From: Burkholderiales bacterium
GTDB lineage: Bacteria; Pseudomonadota; Gammaproteobacteria; Burkholderiales; Burkholderiaceae_C
Assembly: GCA_005789685.1 (NCBI GenBank)
Contig: SXXD01000151.1
Span: 1-11,203, forward strand
Direction: 5' to 3'
DNA: 11,203 nt
The translations under genes were made by a program, and so were the position numbers. Positions 1-6,206 of the stretch are shown one piece after another. How positions within the stretch are numbered: the first letter of the stretch is position 1; each line of letters begins with the position of its first letter. The notes under the pieces are model-generated. The model worked only from the letters and a program-made list of their open reading frames with translations. It searched no databases and was not told where the DNA came from.

Positions 1-1949
1 CTTGGAATCAAATCCATGGGGCCAGGACGGTACAGGGCGTTTAAAGCAATCAAGTCTTCCAAGCGTGAAGGCCGTGCATCTTTGAGCATGCCCTGCATGC
101 CACGACTTTCAAACTGAAACACAGACTCAGTGCGACCATCGGCAAACAGCTTGTAGGTGGCAGCATCATCAAGCTGAATATTCTCAAACGCAAAATTTTC
201 TTGGCCTTTGTGACGCTTCACAATCATGTCGCGTGCCAACTCCAAAATGGTCAAAGTGGCCAAGCCCAAGAAGTCAAACTTCACCAAGCCAATGGCTTCT
301 ACATCGTCTTTGTCATACTGACTGACTGCCGAAGTACTACCTGGCTGTTGGTACAAAGGACAAAAGTCTGTGAGCTTGCCAGGCGCAATGAGCACACCGC
401 CAGCGTGCATACCCACGTTGCGGGTCATGCCCTCCAGTTTTTGCGCCAGCGCCAACAAGGTTTTAACATCGTCTTCTTTGTCTAAGCGCTCGGCCAAAAT
501 AGGCTCAGCCTTGATAGCGCCATCGATGGTGATGTGCTGGCCTGGCTTGTTGGGAATGAGCTTGCTAATGCCGTCGCAGAACATGTAACTCATATCAAGT
601 ACACGGCCCACGTCACGTATGGCGGCTCGCGCAGCCATGGTGCCAAAGGTGACTATTTGACTGACGGCATCGCGGCCGTATTTGTCTTTGACGTAGTCAA
701 TCACGCGATCGCGATTGGCTTGGCAAAAATCAATGTCAAAGTCGGGCATAGACACCCGCTCAGGGTTCAAGAAACGCTCAAACAGCAAGTTGTATTGGAG
801 CGGATCGAGATCGGTAATTTTCAAAGAATAGGCCACCAAGGAACCGGCACCGGAACCCCGGCCTGGGCCCACCGGGCAGCCATTTTTCTTAGCCCAATTG
901 ATAAAGTCACCCACGATCAAGAAATAACCAGGGAAGCCCATGTTCAAGATGGTGTTGATCTCAAATTCCAAACGCTCGGCGTAGCGAGAGCGCTCAATCT
1001 CACGCTTTGTGGCATCAGGGTACAAATGCACCAGCCGCTCTTCCAAACCGTCCACCGACAACAAGCGGAAATAATCCTCGATAGGCATAGGCTTGCCATC
1101 GGTGAGGGGTGTTGGGTAATTGGGCAACTGTGGCTTGCCCAAAACCAAAGTCAAGTTGCATCGTTTGGCAATTTCAACTGAGTTAGACAAGGCACTGGGC
1201 ACATCTGCAAACAAGGCTTGCATTTCGGCGGTGGACTTGAAATATTGATCGCGCGTGAACTTGCGAACACGGCGCTGATTGCCCAAAATTTCACCCTCAG
1301 AAATACACACCCGCGCTTCATGCGATTCGTAATCGTCTTCGGTCAAAAACTGAACGGGGTGCGTAGCCACCACAGGCAAGCTCAACCGAGAAGCCAACTT
1401 GACGGCTGCCACCACATGGGCACTGTCTTCGGGGCGTCCTGCGCGCTGCAGTTCCAAATAAAAACGATGCGTAAAAATAGACGCCAGTTGCAATGCAATT
1501 TCGGCAGCGCGCGAGGTGTCGCCCTGCATCAAAGCCTGACCCACAGGCCCAGCTTGTGCGCCTGACAAAAGAATCAAGCCTTCTGATAATTCTTGCAGCC
1601 AGGCCAGCTTGATCACGGCATTGTTCTTTAACATGTTTTGCGTCCACGCGCGCGCCAACAATTCCGACAGGTTCAAATAGCCCTGTGAACTTTGAACAAG
1701 CACCATGACCCTAGACAAAGCATGTGGATCAACACCCAAGCCTTCGAGAAAAATTTCAGCGCCCAAAATGGGTTTAACACCTTTACCGCGCGTTTCCTTG
1801 TAGAACTTGATAGCCCCAAACAAATTACTTAGATCTGTGATGGCCAAAGCTGGCTGCTGGTCTTCTGCCGCAGCCTGCACCACATCGTCAATGCGGCAGG
1901 TGGAATCGACGATGGAAAATTCGGAATGGAGGCGCAAATGGACAAACAT
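1..1949 (-). CDS. dnaE: DNA polymerase III subunit alpha, N-terminal part (partial, runs off left edge)
   Basis: This is the replicative DNA polymerase, the catalytic alpha subunit of the pol III core. The frame is open from the ATG at 1949 to base 1, giving 649 codons of the roughly 1160 usual for the family. The N-terminus (MFVHLRLHSEFS) opens the PHP domain, which covers about the first 280 residues. The palm follows. The motif MPDFDIDFC supplies the catalytic aspartates D405 and D407, and VKFDFLGL supplies the third, D559. These match E. coli D401, D403 and D555 with a constant offset of four. GPGRGSGAGSLVAY and KLEGMTRNVGMHAGGV are further family signatures. The visible part ends in RPGPMDLIP. 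The start is fixed by homology at the PHP domain. No Shine-Dalgarno sequence is visible upstream, and the ATG lies 6 nt after a TACAAT hexamer, so the message may be leaderless. Identification is secure. Confidence 0.97.
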   Translation of the reverse strand, partial: MFVHLRLHSEFSIVDSTCRIDDVVQAAAEDQQPALAITDLSNLFGAIKFYKETRGKGVKPILGAEIFLEGLGVDPHALSRVMVLVQSSQGYLNLSELLARAWTQNMLKNNAVIKLAWLQELSEGLILLSGAQAGPVGQALMQGDTSRAAEIALQLASIFTHRFYLELQRAGRPEDSAHVVAAVKLASRLSLPVVATHPVQFLTEDDYESHEARVCISEGEILGNQRRVRKFTRDQYFKSTAEMQALFADVPSALSNSVEIAKRCNLTLVLGKPQLPNYPTPLTDGKPMPIEDYFRLLSVDGLEERLVHLYPDATKREIERSRYAERLEFEINTILNMGFPGYFLIVGDFINWAKKNGCPVGPGRGSGAGSLVAYSLKITDLDPLQYNLLFERFLNPERVSMPDFDIDFCQANRDRVIDYVKDKYGRDAVSQIVTFGTMAARAAIRDVGRVLDMSYMFCDGISKLIPNKPGQHITIDGAIKAEPILAERLDKEDDVKTLLALAQKLEGMTRNVGMHAGGVLIAPGKLTDFCPLYQQPGSTSAVSQYDKDDVEAIGLVKFDFLGLATLTILELARDMIVKRHKGQENFAFENIQLDDAATYKLFADGRTESVFQFESRGMQGMLKDARPSRLEDLIALNALYRPGPMDLIP

Positions 1950-1955
1950 AGACCC

Positions 1956-1987
1956 ATTGTAGAAGCTGCTTTGGATGTTTCTACAAT
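1956..1987. promoter_or_regulatory. Mirror-symmetric divergent promoter region of dnaE and trhO
   Basis: The 44-bp gap between the divergent start codons contains a perfect inverted repeat, ATTGTAGAA (1956-1964) and TTCTACAAT (1979-1987), separated by 14 nt. Each arm ends in TACAAT read towards its own gene, a 5/6 match to the sigma-70 -10 hexamer. In both directions exactly 6 nt separate TACAAT from the start codon (GTG at 1994, ATG at 1949). Transcription would therefore start at or next to the first base of each start codon. The -35 elements are poor: at best TTGTAG with a 19-bp spacer, embedded in the opposite -10 arm. The two polymerases would compete for the same DNA. The promoter role is inferred from the motif. 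The repeat could instead be an operator. Confidence 0.6.
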
Positions 1988-1993
1988 AGAGGT

Positions 1994-2749
1994 GTGAACA
2001 AATTTCTGAATATTTCTAGCTACAAGTTCGTCCCGCTGCCCGACGCGGAAGAACTGCGCATTTTGCTTCTAGAACTTTGCTTGAGCCGCGAGCTAAAGGG
2101 CACAATTTTGCTTGCCTCAGAGGGTATTAATTTATTTTTGGCAGGCCCCGCCGAGGCTGTCAGAGGTTTTGTTTCTGAACTCCACACAGATCCTAGGTTT
2201 TCAGACATCAGGCCCAAAGAAAGTTGGTCTGAAGAGCCACCCTTCAAAAAAATGTTAGTCAAGGTAAAAGGCGAAATCATTCGCATGAACCACCCCACCA
2301 TTCGCCCCACAGAAGGTCGGGCGCCAGCGGTCACGCCTGCCACAGCCAAACGCTGGCTAGATCAGGGTTTTGACGACAACGGCCGGCCGGTGGTCATATT
2401 GGACACCCGCAACGACTACGAGGTAGACGAAGGCACTTTCAAGGGCGCCATTGATTGGCGTTTAAGCAAGTTCACGGAATTTCCTGCTGCCCTCATGGCT
2501 CACAAAAATGAACTGCAAGACAAAACCATCATCAGTTTTTGTACGGGTGGCATTCGCTGTGAAAAAGCAGCCATCTTCATGCAACAAAACGGTCTACCCC
2601 ACACTTACCAATTAGAGGGCGGCATCTTGAAATATTTTGAAGAAACCGACGGCGCGCACTACGAAGGCAGTTGCTTCGTATTCGACGAGCGCAGAGCTGT
2701 CGGCATCGAACTAGAAAGCTTGAAGCCCAAAAGTATTGAAGCCCACTGA
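1994..2749 (+). CDS. trhO: tRNA uridine(34) hydroxylase TrhO (rhodanese-domain, formerly UPF0176/YceA)
   Basis: TrhO-family enzymes use O2 to convert uridine 34 of certain tRNAs to 5-hydroxyuridine, the precursor of the wobble modifications mo5U and cmo5U. The 251-residue protein has the acylphosphatase-like N-terminal domain (NISSYKFVPL, GTILLASEGINLFLAG). The sequence IRMNHPTIRP then leads into a rhodanese domain with VVILDTRNDYEVDEGTFKGA. Its active-site loop CTGGIRCEKA places the catalytic Cys at residue 183. The GTG start at 1994 gives the usual N-terminus, and no in-frame start lies upstream before a stop. AGAGG sits only 1 nt before the GTG, too close for a normal ribosome binding site, which fits leaderless translation. 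At 251 residues it is shorter than the E. coli protein (about 350) and stops soon after GSCFVFDERRAVG, without a Cys-rich C-terminal extension. The family call is strong, and the activity is inferred from the family. Confidence 0.92.
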   Translation: MNKFLNISSYKFVPLPDAEELRILLLELCLSRELKGTILLASEGINLFLAGPAEAVRGFVSELHTDPRFSDIRPKESWSEEPPFKKMLVKVKGEIIRMNHPTIRPTEGRAPAVTPATAKRWLDQGFDDNGRPVVILDTRNDYEVDEGTFKGAIDWRLSKFTEFPAALMAHKNELQDKTIISFCTGGIRCEKAAIFMQQNGLPHTYQLEGGILKYFEETDGAHYEGSCFVFDERRAVGIELESLKPKSIEAH

Positions 2750-2759
2750 AGGGCTTCAA
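2736..2759. terminator. Hairpin between convergent trhO and flavodoxin genes, possible bidirectional terminator
   Basis: TTGAAGCCC (2736-2744) and GGGCTTCAA (2751-2759) form a perfect 9-bp stem with a 6-nt loop. The loop and left arm contain the last trhO codons and its TGA stop. On the plus strand the stem is followed by AAATTTCATT, a poor T-tract. On the minus strand, which would serve the flavodoxin gene, it is followed by TACTTTT. A second copy of the left arm lies at 2720-2728 and could pair instead. Its position between converging genes supports termination, but the weak T-tracts lower certainty. Confidence 0.5.
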
Positions 2760-2797
2760 AATTTCATTCACAGCAGCCAAGCAGACTGCACAAAAAA

Positions 2798-3331
2798 TTA
2801 GCTGCGCAATTTAGCAGCCATTGCAGCCACGCGCTCACCATAAGCTTTGGCTGTGTCCAAGTCCCCTTGTGGAATTTCTTCCGCCGGGCTTGTAGGTCCT
2901 ACTTGCGCCATCACACCCGAGTTGGAACCAATGCGATTGACGGTACCGTCATTCAGTGACGGCTGGCCCACCCAAATCATGGCTTGCTGCATGGCCAGCG
3001 TAATGAAGTACTGAAGCGTGGACAACTTGTCGCCACTGGGGCTGGCTGAAATGGTGAAACCGCCAGCCACTTTGTCTTTCCATGCCGAGGTGAACCAACG
3101 CTTCGAGGATGCATCGGCAAATTTCTTGAACTGCCAAGAGGCCATGCCCATGTAAGTGGGTGAACCAAAGATGATCGCGTCAGCAGCATCCAAGGCTTCC
3201 CAATCGGCATCAGCTATGTTGCCGTCGGCATCAATTGCAATCAATGCCGCATTGGCGCCTTGAGCCACAAACTGAGCCACACGTTGTGTGTGGCCATAGC
3301 CTGAGTGATAAATAACGACTGTTTTAGCCAT
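2798..3331 (-). CDS. Flavodoxin-fold NAD(P)H:quinone oxidoreductase (WrbA-like)
   Basis: This is a probable cytosolic FMN enzyme of the flavodoxin/WrbA type, a group that reduces quinones by two electrons. The 177-residue chain starts KTVVIYHSGYGHT, with the FMN phosphate-binding loop at residues 10-15. It continues with the flavin-contacting stretch FGSPTYMGMASWQFKKF, typical of WrbA-like proteins. An Asp/Ala-rich segment (residues about 34-50) precedes it, and the C-terminus ends AAMAAKLRS. The ATG at 3331 was chosen over a start 13 codons upstream because TAGGAG lies 7 nt before it and the beta-strand motif begins right after it. The gene follows the pirin gene by 39 bp on the same strand, so the two are probably co-transcribed. 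It is about 20 residues shorter than E. coli WrbA (198), so I give no wrbA symbol. The exact electron acceptor is unknown. Confidence 0.85.
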   Translation of the reverse strand: MAKTVVIYHSGYGHTQRVAQFVAQGANAALIAIDADGNIADADWEALDAADAIIFGSPTYMGMASWQFKKFADASSKRWFTSAWKDKVAGGFTISASPSGDKLSTLQYFITLAMQQAMIWVGQPSLNDGTVNRIGSNSGVMAQVGPTSPAEEIPQGDLDTAKAYGERVAAMAAKLRS

Positions 3332-3338
3332 GAGGAAA

Positions 3339-3344
3339 CTCCTA
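3339..3344 (-). promoter_or_regulatory. Ribosome binding site of the flavodoxin-fold gene
   Basis: On the minus strand TAGGAG lies 7 nt before the ATG at 3331. It is the best Shine-Dalgarno match in the window and decides that start over the longer reading from 3370. Confidence 0.8.
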
Positions 3345-3370
3345 AAGAAATAAAAATTACAGCGTCTCAA

Positions 3371-4075
3371 TCATTGAGAAGCCAAGTCAAAAACCAAGAC
3401 CTCGGCATCGATGCCGTGCGTCAGTTCAAGATTCGTTTCAGCTTGAATCAGGGCGGCATCGCCACCCTTCAAAGCTTGCCCATTCACATGCAATTCACCG
3501 CGAATGAGGTGCACATAAGCTTTGCGTGCTGGGTTCAATTCAATGGCAGCACGCTCGGCGCCATCCAACAAGCCTGCATACAAAGTGGCATCTGCAGAAA
3601 TCTTCACAGCATCACCTTCGCCTTGGGGAGATGCCACCACCTTCAAGACACCGCGCTTGCTGGTTTGTGGCACTGTCTTTTGCTCATAGCCCGGCTCAAT
3701 GCCCAGCACATTGGGCTCAATCCATATTTGAAAGAAGTGAGTGGCCTGCCCCTCAGCATGATTGAACTCGCTGTGCATCACGCCCTTGCCTGCGCTCATG
3801 CGCTGCACATCGCCCGGGGGAATGCCCTTGACGTTACCCATGTTGTCCTTGTGGGCCAAATTGCCCGACAACACATAACTGATGATTTCCATGTCCTTGT
3901 GACCATGGGTGCCAAAGCCCGTGCCGGGTGCGATGCGGTCTTCGTTGATGACACGCAAGTTGCCCCAGCCCATGAAGGCAGGGTCGTGATAGCCCGCAAA
4001 TGAAAAACTGTGAAAGGATTTAAGCCAGCCATGGTCGGCATAACCACGCTCAGCGGAACGGCGAATTTGGATCAT
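3371..4075 (-). CDS. Pirin family protein (YhhW-like bicupin, possible quercetin 2,3-dioxygenase)
   Basis: Pirins are bicupin metalloproteins, and some, including E. coli YhhW, show quercetin 2,3-dioxygenase activity in vitro. The physiological substrate is generally unclear. The 234-residue protein begins MIQIRRSAERGYADHGWLKS and carries SFSFAGYHDP and WGNLRVINEDRI. The four metal ligands of the N-terminal cupin are visible as H57 and H59 (THGHKDMEI) and H101 and E103 (GVMHSEFNH), as expected for a YhhW-type pirin. The C-terminal cupin (from about residue 145) includes KAYVHLIRGELHVNG and lacks a metal site, as is usual. The ATG at 4075 is preceded by GAGG at 6 nt, so I prefer it to a TTG start four codons upstream. 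The gene is first in a probable two-gene unit with the downstream quinone reductase and is divergent from a LysR regulator, its likely controller. Confidence 0.93.
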   Translation of the reverse strand: MIQIRRSAERGYADHGWLKSFHSFSFAGYHDPAFMGWGNLRVINEDRIAPGTGFGTHGHKDMEIISYVLSGNLAHKDNMGNVKGIPPGDVQRMSAGKGVMHSEFNHAEGQATHFFQIWIEPNVLGIEPGYEQKTVPQTSKRGVLKVVASPQGEGDAVKISADATLYAGLLDGAERAAIELNPARKAYVHLIRGELHVNGQALKGGDAALIQAETNLELTHGIDAEVLVFDLASQ

Positions 4076-4083
4076 TGAGTGCC

Positions 4084-4095
4084 TCAAAGGTTTGA
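4084..4095. promoter_or_regulatory. Imperfect dyad overlapping the pirin ribosome binding site
   Basis: TCAAA-GG-TTTGA forms a 5-bp dyad with a 2-bp spacer. Its arms resemble those of the perfect LysR-type box at 4160-4176. The left arm overlaps the GAGG ribosome binding site of the pirin gene (4082-4085, minus strand). It may be a second, weaker operator for the divergent LysR protein. The assignment rests only on sequence similarity of the half-sites. Confidence 0.3.
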
Positions 4096-4118
4096 AGATT
4101 CGATGGCTGAACTTTAAA

Positions 4119-4146
4119 TTGCAATAGTTTCAACATACTGTTAAAT
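4119..4146 (+). promoter_or_regulatory. Candidate sigma-70 promoter of the LysR-headed run
   Basis: TTGCAA (4119-4124) and TTAAAT (4141-4146) are separated by 16 bp, each matching the -35 or -10 consensus at 4 of 6 positions. Transcription would begin near 4153, just upstream of the palindromic box at 4160-4176 and the ATG at 4182. No equally good promoter is visible for the pirin gene in the opposite direction, which would fit an activator-dependent promoter there. The call is weak because the region is AT-rich. Confidence 0.35.
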
Positions 4147-4159
4147 ATTTGATGTTATC

Positions 4160-4176
4160 ATTCAAATTATTTGAAT
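4160..4176. promoter_or_regulatory. Perfect palindrome with LysR-type T-N11-A box
   Basis: The core TTCAAATTATTTGAA (4161-4175) is a perfect palindrome around a central T, and the flanking A and T extend it to 17 bp. It contains TCAAA-N3-TTTGA, which fits the T-N11-A rule for LysR-family operators. A third half-site, ATTTGA, lies at 4147-4152 in inverted orientation. The box ends 5 bp before the preferred LysR ATG, where bound protein would block transcription or initiation of its own gene. Confidence 0.6.
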
Positions 4177-4181
4177 TTAAA

Positions 4182-5126
4182 ATGCTGACTCTTTCCCGCG
4201 ACCTGCTAACTCCCGATGCCCTAAGCATGCTGCTGGCCATTGAAGAAACTGGCAGTTTCGCGGCCGCCGCAAGGCAACGCGGCTTGGTACCCAGCGCTCT
4301 CACCTACCGAATCCGGCAAATTGAAGACGCTCTAGATGTGCTGCTGTTTGACCGAAGCAGCCGACAAGCCAAGCCCACCGAAGCTGGCAAGGAATTGCTC
4401 AGGGAAGCCAAACGCCTCCTTCAAGATGTGGATGCGCTAGCCAACCGTGTGAAGCGTGTGGCCACAGGTTGGGAGTCTGTTTTCACGGTGGCCGTAGACA
4501 GCATCATTTCTAGGTCGGTGGTCATGGAATTGTGCGAAGGCTTTCTGGCCCAGAAGCCTCCCACAAGGCTGCGAATCCGCTACGAAACCCTTTCGGGCAC
4601 CTTGGCCGCTCTCAAATCAGGCCAAGCCGACTTGGCCATGGGTGTTTTCATGACGCCCGGCAGCCACGCAGAACTCTTGCATGAAAGCTTGGGTCAAGTC
4701 AGTTTTGTCTATGCCGTGGCGCCGCACCACCCCTTGGCCAATGCGCCCGAGCCTCTTAGCGACGCCATGATTCAGCAACACCGCGCCGTGGCCGTGGCAG
4801 ACTCTGTGCCGCGCGGCGAAGGGGTCACCATAGGCTTGTTAGGCGGCCAAGACGTTTTAACGGTGCCCGACATGCCCAGCAAATTAGAGGCACAACTCAG
4901 AGGCTTGGGGGGCGGGTTCTTGCCCGAAAGCTTGGCCAAACCCTATTTGGACTCTGGCCGCCTCGTCGCCAAAAAAGTCAGTCGCGTTCAGCGCATCAGC
5001 CAAGTGGAATATGCTTGGCGAAATCCCCATGGCAAAAACATCGGCCATGCATTAAGTTGGTGGTTGTTACAGTTGAATCAAGACAGAACCAAACAAGCAT
5101 TGCTCCAACCCCACCATCGCGTGTAG
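4182..5126 (+). CDS. LysR family transcriptional regulator
   Basis: This is a LysR-type DNA-binding regulator of 314 residues, a normal length. The winged helix-turn-helix spans about residues 9-68, with TPDALSMLLAIEETGSFAAAA followed by the recognition helix in VPSALTYRIRQIEDAL. LLFDRSSRQAKPTEAG is typical of the wing. A linker helix follows (to about residue 90), and then the periplasmic-binding-like effector domain. ATG 4182 is preferred over TTG 4149 or ATG 4152. The longer readings would put a perfect LysR box inside the coding sequence and add eleven residues with no family resemblance. None of the starts has a clear ribosome binding site. The gene is divergent from pirin and the quinone reductase, its likely targets, and sits 9 bp upstream of an FAD oxidoreductase. 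The effector is unknown. Confidence 0.93.
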   Translation: MLTLSRDLLTPDALSMLLAIEETGSFAAAARQRGLVPSALTYRIRQIEDALDVLLFDRSSRQAKPTEAGKELLREAKRLLQDVDALANRVKRVATGWESVFTVAVDSIISRSVVMELCEGFLAQKPPTRLRIRYETLSGTLAALKSGQADLAMGVFMTPGSHAELLHESLGQVSFVYAVAPHHPLANAPEPLSDAMIQQHRAVAVADSVPRGEGVTIGLLGGQDVLTVPDMPSKLEAQLRGLGGGFLPESLAKPYLDSGRLVAKKVSRVQRISQVEYAWRNPHGKNIGHALSWWLLQLNQDRTKQALLQPHHRV

Positions 5127-5135
5127 AGTAGCCCC

Positions 5136-6200
5136 ATGACAAAAACAAACACTCAGACAAAACCAGTTCAAAATTTTGCGGTCATTGGAGCTGGCATGGC
5201 GGGCATTGCCTGCGCTCGCACCTTGATGCAAGCCGGCCACCGGGTCACCGTTTTCGAAAAAAGCAAAGGCGCCAGTGGCCGGATTTCCACCCGCTCATCC
5301 AACTATGGCAGCTTCGATCATGGCGCGCAATATTTCACAGTGCGTGACTCGCGCTTTGCGCAAGCTTTGGCCACCACACCCAACATTTGCAAACCTTGGA
5401 GCGCCAATGCCGTTCGTGTATTGGACGCTATGGGCCGCGTGGTAGAAGCTGCGCGCAACACACATGACAAGCATTGGGTCGCCACACCTGGCATGAACGC
5501 ATTGGTCAGAGCTTGGGCCCAGCCTTTGGTGCAAACCGATACCATTCACTTTGAATCGAAGGTGTTCCAAATTGAACGCGACACATTGCACCCCGAACTC
5601 TGGCAACTGCACAGCGAAGAACCCGAAGGTGCTCAGTCGGTGTTCAGCGGATTTGACCAAGTCTTATTGGCCATCCCTTCTGATCAGGCCATTGACCTGT
5701 TGCGCACCTCCAAAATCAAAATGGAAAACGCATCTGATTTGAGCAAGGTACAAGTGGCCCCTTGCTGGACCCTTATGGTAGCCTTTCCGAATGCAGCACA
5801 ACCAGGCCTCATCACCCTGGGTCCGCAGTGGAATGCCGCACGCAGCGTGCATCACCGCGTGGCTTGGTTAGCGCGTGAATCGTCCAAACCAGGCCGCGAA
5901 CAGGTCGAGCGCTGGACCGTGCAGGCCAGCGCAGCTTGGTCCCAAGAGCATTTAGAAGATGCGCCCGATCGCGTTCGAGCCAAGTTACTCAAGGCCTTTT
6001 CTGAAATCACGGGCATTCGCGCCACACCCGCGCACGCAGAAGTGCACCGCTGGCGTTATGCCAAAACGCTCCAAGCCTTGGGTGCCACACACATGCTAAG
6101 CAAAAAGCAAGGCATCGGTTTGTGCGGCGATTGGTGCTTGGGCCACCGCGTTGAAGATGCGTTCATTTCCGGTTTGGAACTGGCGCTTGATGCACTTTAA
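5136..6200 (+). CDS. NAD(P)/FAD-dependent oxidoreductase, renalase-like amine oxidase family
   Basis: The 354-residue protein begins with a Rossmann ADP-binding motif, FAVIGAGMAGIACARTL (GxGxxG at residues 18-23). The strand ending in VFEKSKGASGRISTR has the acidic residue that binds the FAD ribose. FDHGAQYFTVRD follows. The C-terminal FAD motif GLCGDWCLGHRVEDAFISG closes the fold. This order matches bacterial renalase-like proteins. Characterised renalases oxidise aberrant dihydro isomers of NAD(P)H, but substrate cannot be read from sequence and members of this group are mostly untested. The start is the first ATG after the LysR stop (9-bp gap), with no strong ribosome binding site, which suggests translational coupling. 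No signal peptide is evident, so it is probably cytosolic. The gluQRS gene follows after 6 bp. Confidence 0.88.
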   Translation: MTKTNTQTKPVQNFAVIGAGMAGIACARTLMQAGHRVTVFEKSKGASGRISTRSSNYGSFDHGAQYFTVRDSRFAQALATTPNICKPWSANAVRVLDAMGRVVEAARNTHDKHWVATPGMNALVRAWAQPLVQTDTIHFESKVFQIERDTLHPELWQLHSEEPEGAQSVFSGFDQVLLAIPSDQAIDLLRTSKIKMENASDLSKVQVAPCWTLMVAFPNAAQPGLITLGPQWNAARSVHHRVAWLARESSKPGREQVERWTVQASAAWSQEHLEDAPDRVRAKLLKAFSEITGIRATPAHAEVHRWRYAKTLQALGATHMLSKKQGIGLCGDWCLGHRVEDAFISGLELALDAL

Positions 6201-6206
6201 ATTGGA

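Noticed and set aside
201..1565. Several open frames on the plus strand opposite dnaE (up to 215 codons)
   Set aside because: They lie wholly antisense to a clearly conserved dnaE frame, have no family resemblance and no ribosome binding sites, and are explained by codon bias of the real gene.
1947..1957. ATG on the minus strand at 1957 as an upstream dnaE start
   Set aside because: It is out of frame with dnaE, and the homologous N-terminus begins at the ATG at 1949.
3305..4003. A 232-codon plus-strand frame opposite pirin and the flavodoxin gene start
   Set aside because: It is antisense to the metal-binding pirin domain, whose four ligands are intact on the minus strand, and the translated sequence resembles no family I know.
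4149..4184. Longer LysR starts at TTG 4149 or ATG 4152
   Set aside because: The added residues are encoded by the AT-rich palindrome, are unlike LysR N-termini, and the candidate promoter would start transcription at about 4153.
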